18,017 bases of DNA, taken from assembly GCA_003552885.1 (NCBI GenBank), contig PUPA01000019.1, forward strand, positions 1 to 18,017, written 5' to 3'. The translations under genes were made by a program, and so were the position numbers. The notes under the pieces are model-generated. The model ran no database searches, was not told the DNA's origin, and saw only the letters and a program-made list of their open reading frames with translations. Position 1 is the first letter of the stretch, and every line of letters begins with the position of its first letter. Shown piece after piece: positions 1 through 6,559 of the stretch. This DNA comes from Natrialbaceae archaeon (lineage in GTDB: Archaea > Halobacteriota > Halobacteria > Halobacteriales > Natrialbaceae).

Positions 1-458
1 ACCGTCGCGCCGCCGGCAACGAAGATCCGATCGACCCTGCGCTCGCGGGCGTCGCGCTCGGCGGCCGCGAGCGCCGCCGCCGGATCGCCCGCGACGACGA
101 CGCCCGCGGGGACGTCCGGCTCGCGGCGCGTGAGCACGACCGTCGTCCGGCCGGGGAACGGCTCGCCGAGGGCCTCGAGGACGCTCTCGTAGGTCACCCG
201 GCCGACGATCACGGGGTGGCCCGTCGTGAGCCGCTTGAACCGCTTCAGATCCGCCGGGAGGTGCCAGGGCATCCCGCCGTCGACGCCGATGACCCCGTTC
301 TCGGCGACGGCAACGATGGCGGCGAGCTCCAGGTCGGTCTCGAGGGAGTCGTCCGCCGTCGGCTCGTTCCCGGAGCCATCTGCCGTCGGCTCGTTCCCGA
401 GCCCAGCGTCGGTCGGTTGGCCCTCCTCGGATCCCGCGTCCGTCGGCCGGTCGCTCAT
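1..458 (-). CDS. folA: Dihydrofolate reductase, 3' end beyond the window
   Basis: Reduces dihydrofolate to tetrahydrofolate with NADPH, regenerating the cofactor that ThyA oxidises. 152 codons are visible, and the gene leaves the window in the conserved FVAGGAT segment (residues 146-152), where the NADPH-binding Gly-Gly of the family lies. The fold begins near residue 43 (LELAAIVAVAENGVIG). PWHLPADLKRFK at 64-75 carries the expected active-site acid D70, and GRVTYES sits at 86-92. The ATG at 458 overlaps the thyA stop as ATGA, so the two are probably translationally coupled. The odd part is a ~42-residue acidic, low-complexity N-terminal extension containing two near-identical nonapeptides (GNEPTADGS, GNEPTADDS). 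No other in-frame ATG occurs before M63 inside the fold, so the extension appears to be translated. Family assignment is firm; the role of the extension is unknown. Confidence 0.93.
   Translation of the reverse strand, partial: MSDRPTDAGSEEGQPTDAGLGNEPTADGSGNEPTADDSLETDLELAAIVAVAENGVIGVDGGMPWHLPADLKRFKRLTTGHPVIVGRVTYESVLEALGEPFPGRTTVVLTRREPDVPAGVVVAGDPAAALAAAERDARERRVDRIFVAGGAT
355..399. repeat. 27-bp-period direct repeat inside the folA leader segment
   Basis: An identical 18-base unit (gccgtcggctcgttcccg) occurs at 355-372 and 382-399, spaced 27 bases apart. It keeps the folA frame and produces the duplicated nonapeptide. A more degenerate relative follows at about 406-423. Confidence 0.85.
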
Positions 459-1471
459 TCGGCCACCGCAAACCGGATGCCGTCGTGGGAGTCGTACCCC
501 CGGAGCTCGACGTCCTCGTAGGCCAGCTCGTCGATCGAGACGTCGGCGACCGCGAGTTCCGGACGCTCCATGGGTTCCCGGGAGAGCTGCTCGAGCAGCT
601 CGGGCACGTGATCGAGACGCTCGTCGCCCTCGGCCTCCGGCGGCGCGGTCGACTCGAGCCACGCCCGCACGTCGCGGTAGCCCTCGGGGTCCTCGACGGC
701 CGCGAGCCGGGACTGGAGGGCCTCGAGGTTCTCGGCGTACCACGCGCCGCGATCCCCCCGGCCACAGTAGACGTGGGCGTCGACGAGCGTGTGGGCGAAC
801 GTGCCCGCCTCGAGGCCGACCTGGCCGGCGACGACCTCCGTGAGCAACGCGTAGGCCGCGATGTTGAACGGGACCCCGAGGGCGACGTCGGCCGACCGCT
901 GAGTGAGATGGCAGTTGAGCCGGTCGCCCTGGACGTTGAAGGCGAACGTGTAGTGACACGGCGGCAGCGTCGATCCAGCCGCGTTCGCGGGGTGCCAGGC
1001 GTCGACCACGAGCCGACGGGAGTTCGGGCTGTCGGCGAGCGTGTCGACGACGTAGCCGAGCTGGTCGAACGTCCGCCGGCCGTCGGCCTCGGTCGTGGTC
1101 CACGGATCGTCCTCGTCGGGCCAGGACTCTCCGGGGAGCCGAGCGTTCCCCTCCGGCACCGGGTACCGCCGCCAGAACCGGCCGTAGGCGGTGTCGAGGT
1201 GTCCCTCCTCGTCGGCCCAGGCGTCCCAGATCTTCGTCTCCTCCCGGAGGTTCCGGACGTGTTCTTCCCCGGAGAGATACCAGCAGACCTCGTGAAGCAT
1301 CGAGTTCCAGCGGTAGCCGTCCATCCGTTTCGTCGTGAGCAGGGGGTAGCCCGCCCCGAGGTCGACCTCGTAGTGGCGGCTGAACGACGAGATCGTGTCG
1401 ACGCCGGTCCGGTTCGGCTTGTGGCTCCCGTTCGAGAGGACCGCGTCGACGAGGTCGAGGTACGCTCTCAT
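455..1471 (-). CDS. thyA: Thymidylate synthase (folate-dependent ThyA)
   Basis: Methylates dUMP to dTMP using methylene-tetrahydrofolate, which becomes dihydrofolate. This explains the adjoining folA. The 338-residue product has the N-terminal RTGV motif (21-24), the LLTTKR segment (44-49), the catalytic cysteine in LPPCHY (C172), the QRSADVALGVPFNIA block (191-205) and the HVYCGRGD region (233-240). It is longer than bacterial ThyA (about 264 residues in E. coli). Most of the extra length is in an acidic insert around 105-135 and another around 258-308. The end DVELRGYDSHDGIRF matches the family's usual C-terminal pattern. The frame stays open upstream to 1786, but the start at 1471 (MRAYLDLVDAVLSNG) is chosen because it begins the conserved domain and lies 26 bases below a TATA-like box. 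The stop overlaps the folA start by four bases. Confidence 0.95.
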   Translation of the reverse strand: MRAYLDLVDAVLSNGSHKPNRTGVDTISSFSRHYEVDLGAGYPLLTTKRMDGYRWNSMLHEVCWYLSGEEHVRNLREETKIWDAWADEEGHLDTAYGRFWRRYPVPEGNARLPGESWPDEDDPWTTTEADGRRTFDQLGYVVDTLADSPNSRRLVVDAWHPANAAGSTLPPCHYTFAFNVQGDRLNCHLTQRSADVALGVPFNIAAYALLTEVVAGQVGLEAGTFAHTLVDAHVYCGRGDRGAWYAENLEALQSRLAAVEDPEGYRDVRAWLESTAPPEAEGDERLDHVPELLEQLSREPMERPELAVADVSIDELAYEDVELRGYDSHDGIRFAVAE

Positions 1472-1490
1472 CGTGGCTCCGTTTCTCACA

Positions 1491-1502
1491 CGGATACATA
1501 AC
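1491..1502 (-). promoter_or_regulatory. TATA-like box of thyA-folA
   Basis: Minus-strand TTATGTATCC is centred about 26 bases before the thyA ATG, so transcription would begin at or next to the start codon. The 11 bases at 1491-1501 are identical to those in the histidine kinase promoter at 4877-4887. Confidence 0.6.
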
Positions 1503-1621
1503 CCTCCCGTCCGCGGAGGCCGTCGACCGGATCCCCCGTCCCCGGAGGCCGTCGCCGCCCGAACCCGACCCTCCCGGAGCAACGTCAGCGATGGCGTCCG
1601 TATTTGCTGGCATTCACGGGG

Positions 1622-1629
1622 ATTATAAC
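1622..1629 (+). promoter_or_regulatory. TATA-like box of metY
   Basis: ATTATAAC lies about 27 bases before the ATG at 1652. It supports a leaderless start there and argues against the in-frame ATG at 1604, which lies upstream of the box. Confidence 0.65.
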
Positions 1630-1651
1630 CGCTCGGCCCGGTTGTCGGCGT

Positions 1652-2938
1652 ATGAGCGACGACAGCGACGACCGACGGTTCGCGACCCGAAGCGTCCACG
1701 CCGGCCAGGAGCCCGATCCCGCCACCGGCTCCCGTGCGCCGCCGATCTACCAGACGAGCTCCTACGTCTTCGAGGACACCGACCACGCCGCCGCCCTGTT
1801 CGGCCTAGAGGAGTTCGGCAACATCTACTCGCGGATCATGAACCCGACGAACGCGATGCTCGAAGAGCGGATCGCCAGCCTCGAGGGCGGGGTGGGCGCG
1901 CTGGCGACCGCCTCGGGGATGGCCGCCTTCGACCTCGCGACGTTCATCCTCGCGGAGGCCGGCGACAACATCGTCTCGGCGTCCTCGCTGTACGGCGGAA
2001 CGTACACCTACCTCAGCCACTCCGTCGAGAGGCGCGGGGTCGAGACGCGGTTCGTCGACACCCTCGATTACGACGCCTACGCCGAGGCGATCGACGACGA
2101 CACCGCCTACGTCCACTTAGAGACGATCGGCAACCCCGCGCTCGTCACGCCGGACATCGGCCGCGTGGCCGACATCGCCCACGAACACGACGCCCCGCTG
2201 TTCGTCGACAACACCTTCGCCACCCCCTACCTCTGCCGGCCGATCGAACACGGCGCGGACCTGGTCTGGAACTCGACGACGAAGTGGCTCACCGGCGCGG
2301 GCTCGACTATCGGCGGGGTTCTCGTCGACGGGGGCACCTTCCCCTGGGACGAGGGCGACTACCCCGAGCTGACCGAGCCGAACCCGGCCTACCACGGCGT
2401 CGACTTCCACGAGACGTTCGGCGAGGCGGCGTTCGCGATCGCCGCCCGCACCCGCGGGCTCCGGGATCTGGGCAACCAGCAGTCGCCGTTCGACGCCTGG
2501 GTCACCCTCCAGAAACTCGAGAGCCTCCCGTTGCGGATGGATCGCCACTGTGAGAACGCCCAGGTCGTCGCGGAGTATCTCGCCGACCACCCCGACGTCG
2601 CCTGGGTCACCTCCCCCGGCCTCGAGGACCACGAGACCCACGCCGAGGCCAGCGAGTACCTCGAGGGAGGGTACGGGAGCATGATCACCTTCGGGCTGGA
2701 GGGCGGCTACGACGCCGCCGAGACCGTCTGCAACGAGGTCGAACTCACGAGCCTGCTCGCGAACGTCGGCGACGCGAAGACGCTGGTCATCCACCCCGCG
2801 AGCACCACCCACCAGCAGCTCACCCAGGAGGAGAAACTCGCGAGCGGCGTCACCGACGACCTGGTGCGTCTCTCGGTCGGTATCGAAGATCCCGCGGACA
2901 TCGTCGCCGACCTCGACCGGGCCATCGAGGCGGTCTGA
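1652..2938 (+). CDS. metY: O-acetylhomoserine sulfhydrylase (PLP, Cys/Met metabolism family)
   Basis: Converts O-acetylhomoserine and sulfide to homocysteine, the precursor of methionine. It is a 428-residue cytosolic member of the PLP-dependent Cys/Met metabolism family. The Schiff-base lysine is K211 in NSTTKW. Upstream are the NPTN segment, the ATASGMAAF block and SLYGGTYTYL. The C-terminal HPASTTHQQLTQEE block, the VRLSVGIED end and the PAYHG insert with its following helix are typical of the ~430-residue sulfhydrylase branch rather than the ~390-residue cystathionine synthase/lyase branch. The start at 1652 (MSDDSDDRRFATRSVHAG) is set by the promoter spacing. The gene stands alone, divergent from thyA across 180 bases. 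No homoserine acetyltransferase gene is nearby in the window. Closely related specificities cannot be excluded from sequence alone. Confidence 0.9.
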   Translation: MSDDSDDRRFATRSVHAGQEPDPATGSRAPPIYQTSSYVFEDTDHAAALFGLEEFGNIYSRIMNPTNAMLEERIASLEGGVGALATASGMAAFDLATFILAEAGDNIVSASSLYGGTYTYLSHSVERRGVETRFVDTLDYDAYAEAIDDDTAYVHLETIGNPALVTPDIGRVADIAHEHDAPLFVDNTFATPYLCRPIEHGADLVWNSTTKWLTGAGSTIGGVLVDGGTFPWDEGDYPELTEPNPAYHGVDFHETFGEAAFAIAARTRGLRDLGNQQSPFDAWVTLQKLESLPLRMDRHCENAQVVAEYLADHPDVAWVTSPGLEDHETHAEASEYLEGGYGSMITFGLEGGYDAAETVCNEVELTSLLANVGDAKTLVIHPASTTHQQLTQEEKLASGVTDDLVRLSVGIEDPADIVADLDRAIEAV

Positions 2939-2950
2939 GGGCGGTCCGTA

Positions 2951-4852
2951 TCAGCCCGACCGCGGCTCGGTTCCCTCGCCCGTGTGACTCCCCTCCGCCT
3001 GCCCTTCCGTCCCCTCCGTTCGATCCACCACGTCGCGGTAGGTGACGGTCCCGACTCGGGCCGACAGTTCGGCGTCGTCGGTGGTCGTCCCGGCCTGGGC
3101 CGACAGTTCGGCGTCGTCGGTGGTCGTTTGCTCGCCGGCGTCGTCGACGGGCGTCCCCTCCCGGACCGACGGGAGCGTGAACCACACCTCCGTCCCCTCC
3201 CCAGGGGTCGAGTCGACGCCGATCGTCCCCCCATGTTCTTCGACGATCTTCTGGCAGATCGCCAGCCCCATCCCGGTGCCGTCTCCGGTCCGCCGGTCGC
3301 GGGCGAACGGATCGAACACGCGATCGCGTTCGCCGGGCTCGATCCCGACGCCGTCGTCTCGGACCGAGAACCGCCAGGAGCCGTTCCGTCGACTCGCCGA
3401 AACTCGGATCTCCGGGGCGGGCACGTCCGCGTGTTTCAACGCGTTGGCCAGCAGGTTCTGGAACAGCCGCCGGATGAGGTGATCGACGCCACGGACCGTC
3501 GGCAGCTCCTCGACGACCACCGTCGCGTCCCGCGTTTCGACCTCGAACCGGAGGGAATCGAGGGTTTCGGCGGCCAGCCGCTCGCAGTCGACCGGCCCGA
3601 ACTCCTCGGGCCGGGGACCGATCCGCGAGTACGCGAGGAGATCGGAGATCATCGCCTGCATCCGTTCGGCGTTCTCGCGGGCGACCGCGAGCAGCTCGCG
3701 TTCGTCCGGCCCGAGGACGTCCTCGCTTTGTTCTTCGAACAGTTCGAGGTAGCTCTCGGTCGTCCGGGCTGGCTCTCTGAGGTCGTGGGAGACGACGGCG
3801 GTGAACGCCTCGAGCTCGCGCTCGCGGCGGTGTCGCTCCGTGACGTCCCGGACGACGAGCACCCGGCCGACGCGCTCGCCGTGGCGTGCGAGTGACTGTG
3901 AGCGGACGTCGACGAACTCCGCGCCCCCGCCGAGCGATCGTACCTCGAGGGAGTCCGCGTCGGCCCGCCAGGGGTCGATCCCAGGGATGACGTCGGTCAG
4001 GGGGTCGCCGACGGCCGGCTCGCGGCCGAGCAGCGAGCCGATGGTTTCGTTTGCGTGGACGATCCGGTTGTCGGGGTCGACGACGATCACGCCGTCCGGG
4101 GAGCCCTCGATCGCCGTCCGGTAGGCGATCGGCTGGAGATCGAGCAGCCGGTACCGGAAGGTCGCGACCCCGAGTGCGACCGTCGAGATCGCCGTCGAGG
4201 CCGGCACGAAGTTGACGTTGTCGACCGTAAACGGGGGGACGTTCGCGGAGGTGAGCGCGCTGACCGCCGGCGGCGCCACGACGGCGACCGCCAGCAGCGT
4301 TGCCTGGGGGGTGTACGAACGGCCCCGGCGGACGGCCTCGGAGAGGACGACCGCGAGCGTGAGCGTCGCCATCGTCAGCGCGTAGGTGAAACTGAGCGCG
4401 ACGTGTGCGGGCCCGGTCGTCGTCCGAAGGATGAGGAGACCGTGGGCCTCGACGATCCTGGTGTCGGCGATCACCACGCCGTGTGGGTTGGTGAAAAGCA
4501 GGATCCAGAAGGCGACCGGGACGACGAAGACGGCGGCGACCGATCGCGGTCTGAGCCACCGCGTCCGATCGGTGTACGCGAGCGCAAACAACAGAAGCAA
4601 GGGACCGACAGAAGCGCTCCCGAGGTACAACAGCCGGTAGGCGTGAAACTGGACCGTCGGATCACGGCTCAACAGCTTCAGGGCCGCGAGGCCGGTCCAG
4701 ACCGCGATCGCGACGTTCATCGCCGCGAACACCCGTAGCGTCGTCGTCCGGCCGTGGCGTCGGCTGTAGAGACCGGCGTACCCCGCGAGAACGAGCGAGA
4801 TCGCCGTCGCGAACAGGATCGGGTAGGCGTAGATCGTGTGTTGCCACGCCAT
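2951..4852 (-). CDS. Membrane sensor histidine kinase: 7TM, PAS, HisKA, HATPase
   Basis: Probable two-component sensor of 633 residues. Seven hydrophobic segments (about 8-28, 42-60, 74-93, 104-122, 148-170, 185-204, 216-232) form the seven-TM histidine-kinase N-terminal region, ending in the TFRYRLLDLQPIAY connector. A PAS domain follows (about 243-340, with SPDGVIVVDPDNRIVHANE). The dimerisation helix carries H356 in VVSHDLREP, the expected phosphorylation site. The ATPase domain has an N box (QNLLANALKHA, 465-475), DDGVGI (499-504) and GTGMGL (525-530). The last ~70 residues after FTLP are an acidic, Thr/Glu-rich tail with a duplicated 13-residue unit (TTTDDAELSA...). No response regulator is adjacent, so the partner and signal are unknown. 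The gene has its own promoter. It lies tail to tail with metY, with 12 bases between the stops. Confidence 0.93.
   Translation of the reverse strand: MAWQHTIYAYPILFATAISLVLAGYAGLYSRRHGRTTTLRVFAAMNVAIAVWTGLAALKLLSRDPTVQFHAYRLLYLGSASVGPLLLLFALAYTDRTRWLRPRSVAAVFVVPVAFWILLFTNPHGVVIADTRIVEAHGLLILRTTTGPAHVALSFTYALTMATLTLAVVLSEAVRRGRSYTPQATLLAVAVVAPPAVSALTSANVPPFTVDNVNFVPASTAISTVALGVATFRYRLLDLQPIAYRTAIEGSPDGVIVVDPDNRIVHANETIGSLLGREPAVGDPLTDVIPGIDPWRADADSLEVRSLGGGAEFVDVRSQSLARHGERVGRVLVVRDVTERHRRERELEAFTAVVSHDLREPARTTESYLELFEEQSEDVLGPDERELLAVARENAERMQAMISDLLAYSRIGPRPEEFGPVDCERLAAETLDSLRFEVETRDATVVVEELPTVRGVDHLIRRLFQNLLANALKHADVPAPEIRVSASRRNGSWRFSVRDDGVGIEPGERDRVFDPFARDRRTGDGTGMGLAICQKIVEEHGGTIGVDSTPGEGTEVWFTLPSVREGTPVDDAGEQTTTDDAELSAQAGTTTDDAELSARVGTVTYRDVVDRTEGTEGQAEGSHTGEGTEPRSG
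3058..3127. repeat. Two 31-bp direct repeats in the histidine kinase tail
   Basis: A perfect 31-base unit occurs at 3058-3088 and 3097-3127, starting gggccgacagttcgg. The 39-base period is 13 codons, so the frame is kept. The perfect match including third codon positions points to a recent duplication. Confidence 0.9.
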
Positions 4853-4876
4853 CGAGGGTATCCGAGAGGCTCACTC

Positions 4877-4888
4877 CGGATACATAAG
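4877..4888 (-). promoter_or_regulatory. TATA-like box of the histidine kinase gene
   Basis: Minus-strand CTTATGTATCCG is centred about 31 bases before the ATG at 4852, implying a leader of only about five bases. Eleven bases match the thyA promoter exactly. Confidence 0.55.
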
Positions 4889-4920
4889 CGTTCCCAACGT
4901 TCACGATCGTCGGTATCCGT

Positions 4921-5673
4921 TCACTGGAACATGCCGGTCGCCGGTTGCTGCTGGCCGTTGCTCTCCTCTACCATCCCCCGGTACTGTTCGGCGATCTGTT
5001 GCATCCGCTGGCGGATCTGCTCGTCCCGTTCTTTCAGGGGCGTCGTGTCGATCTCGAACTCCACGAGCGGCTCGAGGGCGTTGTCGATCACCGATCGGGC
5101 CGCGCCCGGATCCGGGAGCCGCGGGTGTGCCCGGACGATCAACAGCGCGGCCGGAATCTCGGCCTGGTAACACTCCCTGACGAGCGCGCCGGTGATGCCG
5201 CCGACGACGCCCGGCTCCTCGGGGACGACGATCCCTGCCGCCTCGAGATCCTCCTTGAGCCCCGGCGTCGTCGCGACGCCGGTGACCTCGCCGAGTTCCT
5301 CCTCGCTCCCGGCCGGTGCGCCCGCGAGGAAGATCGCCCGGCCGAAGTCCGCCGCGAGCTCCTCCAGCACACAGCGGCTCAACGGTTCGAACGCCGCCGG
5401 TGGCAACGCCAGGTCACTCTCGAGGGTCATCACCGCCGGATCGTCGCCGGCGTACACCCTGACGAGGTCCTGGACGAGGCCGTCCTCGAAGGTGGCCACG
5501 GGGGGAAACTTCTCGCTCACGACGCTGCCGTAGTGGTCGAGTTCGAGCTGTTCGGTGATCAGATCGACCGCGATCGCGGCCACCAGCCCGTGACCCGGCA
5601 GCCCCTCGATCAGCGTCGGCGACTCGGCCTCGATCGCCGCGAGCTGCTCGAAGGACGTGTCCTCTCCCGTCAT
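4921..5673 (-). CDS. PAC2-family protein (proteasome-assembly-chaperone-like)
   Basis: A 250-residue archaeal member of the PAC2/DUF75 family. Eukaryotic relatives assist 20S proteasome assembly; the archaeal role is not settled. Recognisable family features are SPTLIEGLPGHGLVAAIAVDLI near the N terminus, a FPPVATFEDGLVQDLVRVY strand pair, and the central block GVATTPGLKEDLEAAG followed by GGITGALVRECYQAEIPAALLIVRAHP. The C terminus (about 215-250) is a charged helix, TPLKERDEQIRQRMQQIAEQY, likely coiled-coil, ending in a Gln-rich tail. Two in-frame ATGs exist (5685 and 5673). The one at 5673 is chosen because the TATA-like box lies 27 bases before it, whereas it is only about 15 bases from 5685. 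The stop is 68 bases before the kinase ATG on the same strand. Since the kinase has its own promoter, cotranscription is uncertain. Confidence 0.88.
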   Translation of the reverse strand: MTGEDTSFEQLAAIEAESPTLIEGLPGHGLVAAIAVDLITEQLELDHYGSVVSEKFPPVATFEDGLVQDLVRVYAGDDPAVMTLESDLALPPAAFEPLSRCVLEELAADFGRAIFLAGAPAGSEEELGEVTGVATTPGLKEDLEAAGIVVPEEPGVVGGITGALVRECYQAEIPAALLIVRAHPRLPDPGAARSVIDNALEPLVEFEIDTTPLKERDEQIRQRMQQIAEQYRGMVEESNGQQQPATGMFQ

Positions 5674-5696
5674 GAGGTCACACATCGATGCCGCCC

Positions 5697-5705
5697 TACT
5701 TAATG
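5697..5705 (-). promoter_or_regulatory. TATA-like box deciding the PAC2-gene start
   Basis: Minus-strand ATTAAGTA is centred about 27 bases before the ATG at 5673. This is the usual leaderless spacing and is too close for the ATG at 5685. Confidence 0.55.
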
Positions 5706-5937
5706 GATAGCGTCGGGAGCCGTTCGGCGGTCACGACCGCCTCGATCGCGGGACAGCGGCCAGTCCGGCCGGGAGGAAAATAACAACAATCGTACCAATC
5801 TCCGCTCCTACCAGCCAGTTTCTCTTTCCCGGTGTGTGGCCGTTCGAGCCCCGCTGGAGCCATCCCGTCCGGCCACCGGGACGTGCGTGTCACGGCAGCC
5901 GACGGGCCGTGGAGATGGGGTGCCCCCAGCCGGTCGT

Positions 5938-6270
5938 TCACCGCTCGGACGCGAGAAACTCGGCCGCCCACATCTCGCCGAGTTCGATCAGCTCCGAGAT
6001 GAACGACGGGCTTCGGTCGACCTTCGTCGAGCAGTGGTAGGTTTCGCCCATCTTGATCCGTCTGATGGCGGTTCGCGAGAAGTCGCTCTCGGGGAGGTGT
6101 CCGGCGTCGATCCACTCGTTGACCCGTTCGATGACTTTCAGCTCCTGGTTCAGCGAGATGTTCCCCGAGAGCTCGTTTCGCCTGTCGGCGACCTCCTCTA
6201 GGGAGGTGGGTTCGCCGTCCCGCAGCTGGGCGTTGATCTGGATTACAGCGGTAGCGAGGCGAAAGCCCAT
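5938..6270 (-). CDS. Unrecognised protein, probably a C-terminal gene fragment
   Basis: From the ATG at 6270 this frame encodes 110 residues (MGFRLATAVIQINAQLRDGE...) ending MWAAEFLASER. The composition is that of a real protein: balanced hydrophobics, amphipathic helices, and few of the Arg/Pro runs that mark shadow frames in this genome. Two G+C counts over 60-base lines gave about 57-60%, against about 70% around. Upstream of 6270 the same frame turns into Arg/Ser/Pro-rich nonsense antisense to the flavoenzyme remnant, and no promoter is visible. I therefore read it as the 3' part of a gene whose 5' end was lost at the junction, although a complete short gene cannot be excluded. I do not recognise the family. 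Confidence 0.5.
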   Translation of the reverse strand: MGFRLATAVIQINAQLRDGEPTSLEEVADRRNELSGNISLNQELKVIERVNEWIDAGHLPESDFSRTAIRRIKMGETYHCSTKVDRSPSFISELIELGEMWAAEFLASER

Positions 6271-6274
6271 CGGC

Positions 6275-6430
6275 TTTGGCCGTGTGGAGGATGTCAGAGC
6301 CCCGGTTGAGGCAGGTGCCACCCAGCGGCCCGGGCTCGACCAGCGCGGTCTCCAGCCCGGCGTCGGCCGCCGCCGCGGCCACGTTGTTCCCCGTTCCACC
6401 GCAGATGACGATGACGTCGAAGTCGGCCAT
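6275..6430 (-). pseudogene. N-terminal remnant of a dihydrolipoamide dehydrogenase / mercuric reductase-type flavoenzyme
   Basis: The frame opens with MADFDVIVICGGTGNN, an FAD-binding beta-alpha-beta start of the pyridine nucleotide-disulfide oxidoreductase class I family. It continues through AAAAADAGLETALVEPGP to GGTCLNRG (residues 37-44), which normally leads into the redox motif CxxxxC. The second cysteine is missing (CLNRGS instead of CLNRGC), and after about residue 52 nothing resembles the ~450-residue family. The frame stays open as nonsense to 5696. The FAD motif also has Cys in place of a usual Gly (VICGG for VIGGG). The remnant's end is uncertain: homology is clear to residue 44 and possible to 52. 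A promoter-like box still stands in front of it, divergent from the intact flavoenzyme at 6560. Confidence 0.75.
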
Positions 6431-6451
6431 GGGGATTCCACGACGCCGACG

Positions 6452-6461
6452 CTCAAGTACC
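6452..6461 (-). promoter_or_regulatory. TATA-like box in front of the flavoenzyme remnant
   Basis: Minus-strand GTACTTGAGC lies about 26-27 bases before the ATG at 6430. It is a weaker match than the others, but its spacing is right for a leaderless start. Confidence 0.35.
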
Positions 6462-6529
6462 GCCCCCGGCCGTTCGTCCCGGCTGCACGGACGGACCGAC
6501 CCGGTCACGTGGACGAACGACCGGGACGG

Positions 6530-6537
6530 ATTTATCA
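6530..6537 (+). promoter_or_regulatory. TATA-like box of the CoA-disulfide-reductase-type gene
   Basis: ATTTATCA is centred about 27 bases before the ATG at 6560, supporting a leaderless start there. Confidence 0.65.
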
Positions 6538-6559
6538 CCGCCGCGGGCGACGGTGGGCC

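Noticed and set aside
1604..1651. Upstream in-frame ATG as the metY start
   Set aside because: It lies before the TATA-like box at 1622-1629, and the extra residues do not belong to the family.
2850..4559. Long minus-strand frame rich in Arg and Pro
   Set aside because: It overlaps the histidine kinase in another frame on the same strand and has no protein-like composition.
6236..6256. TGTAATCCAG read as the missing CNP of the flavoenzyme redox motif
   Set aside because: It is in the remnant's frame but 16 residues too late, and what follows (DQRPAAGRR) is unlike the family. It is more simply part of the neighbouring fragment's own frame.
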